Assembly (NCBI GenBank): GCA_023461135.1
Contig: JAEWNX010000410.1
Span: 1-6,496, forward strand
Direction of reading: 5' to 3'
Length of the DNA: 6,496 nt
Source of the DNA: Pseudomonadota bacterium
GTDB taxonomy: Bacteria; Pseudomonadota; Alphaproteobacteria; Caulobacterales; Aquidulcibacteraceae
Below, piece by piece: positions 5,903-6,496 of this stretch; the first letter of the stretch is position 1, and each line of letters starts with the position of its first letter. Made by a program: the position numbers and the translations under genes. The notes beneath the pieces were generated by a model. That model worked only from the letters and a program-made list of their open reading frames with translations, was not told where the DNA came from and did not search any database.

Positions 5903-6496
5903 ATGACGGACGACCAAGATGCGTTCGGCGCAGCCTTACAGGATCTTCGGTACCGCGAGGATCTCGGCTTCGGCGTGTTCAGCACCGTGTCCTCCAAACG
6001 GCGCGCACTGCGCTACCCGGATTTTTTGATCATTGGCGCGCAAAAAGCCGGGACGACTTGGCTGCACAACAACCTCAACTATCATCCGAACATCTGGTTC
6101 GCACCAATCAAGGAGCTGAGCTACTTCAACGAAGTTTACGCGCCATCGGCGGAGGGATGGGAAAGGAAAGGTCGTCTTTCCCAGGCGCAAGGAGCGCGCG
6201 ATTTCTACGAGAGTGCTCCAGCACTTTCGGCGCGGCAGGAATTGAAGCGCGCCGCGCTGAAGGTAATTCAGGAAGAGACCATTTCTGATGAATGGTACGG
6301 ACGCGTTTTCGCGCACGCGCCAGCCGAGGATTTGTGCGGGGAATCTTCGCCCGAATATTGTTCTTTGCCGCGCGGAGCGGTCGCCCACATCGCGTCGCTC
6401 AATCCTAACCTCCGGGCAGTTCTGGTGTTGCGCGATCCAATCGACCGGCTGTGGTCTCACGTCCGCATGGCGGTGCGGGATGGGTACGGCGAGGCC
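5903..6496 (+). CDS. Sulfotransferase (PAPS-dependent), N-terminal part, cut by window end
   Basis: An open frame with no stop runs from ATG 5903 to the window edge (198 residues so far). The start follows GAAGG (5894-5898) and lies one base after the methyltransferase 2 stop. The 5'-phosphosulfate-binding loop is I-I-G-A-Q-K-A-G-T-T-W-L (residues 43-54, Lys48 expected to be catalytic). F-A-P-I-K-E-L-S-Y-F (residues 66-75) and G-E-S-S-P-E-Y (residues 146-152) match the following conserved blocks. The 3'-phosphate-binding motif is V-L-R-D-P-I-D-R-L-W-S-H (residues 175-186, Arg177 and Ser185). These together mark the bacterial sulfotransferase family that moves sulfate from PAPS to a hydroxyl or amine of a glycan, lipid or similar acceptor. 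Family members are often near 300 residues, so about a third is missing. The operon position suggests sulfation of the molecule the methyltransferases act on. Confidence 0.93.
   Translation, partial: MTDDQDAFGAALQDLRYREDLGFGVFSTVSSKRRALRYPDFLIIGAQKAGTTWLHNNLNYHPNIWFAPIKELSYFNEVYAPSAEGWERKGRLSQAQGARDFYESAPALSARQELKRAALKVIQEETISDEWYGRVFAHAPAEDLCGESSPEYCSLPRGAVAHIASLNPNLRAVLVLRDPIDRLWSHVRMAVRDGYGEA

Noticed and set aside
5936..6460. 174-codon open frame on the minus strand
   Set aside because: It is antisense to the sulfotransferase, whose two PAPS motifs and upstream coupling support the plus-strand gene.

Overview
The window is GC-rich and densely coding, and it looks like a proteobacterial chromosome, most likely an alphaproteobacterium. 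That assignment rests on overall composition and the style of the proteins, not on a marker match, so it is weak. No rRNA, tRNA, CRISPR array, insertion sequence or phage gene was seen.

Layout: (1) Positions 3-1376 (+) hold the C-terminal part of pheT, the phenylalanyl-tRNA synthetase beta subunit; its N-terminal part lies upstream of the window. (2) Positions 1442-1963 (+) encode a four-helix DUF2231 membrane protein, whose Shine-Dalgarno sits in a small perfect hairpin. (3) Positions 2039-3172 (-) encode an O-antigen ligase/polymerase-like multi-pass membrane protein, convergent with the previous gene. (4) Positions 3173-3575 are largely non-coding, with one possible 37-residue membrane peptide and a 22-bp tandem direct repeat. 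(5) Positions 3576-4130 (-) encode a 184-residue lipoprotein with a clear lipobox and a probable beta-sandwich body. (6) Positions 4301-6496 (+) hold a tight three-gene run: two different class I SAM-dependent methyltransferase-like proteins and a sulfotransferase that is cut by the right edge. Spacings in this run are 11 and 1 bp.

Reading: a housekeeping gene (pheT) borders a probable cell-surface glycan locus. The ligase/polymerase-like protein would join or polymerise a glycan in the inner membrane. The methyltransferases and the PAPS-dependent sulfotransferase would decorate a glycan or lipid precursor in the cytoplasm, and the lipoprotein would act in the envelope. This joint role is inferred from family and proximity. 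The substrates cannot be read from the sequence, and no glycosyltransferase or flippase is visible in the window. The sulfotransferase is the least obvious gene because it has no stop codon within the window.
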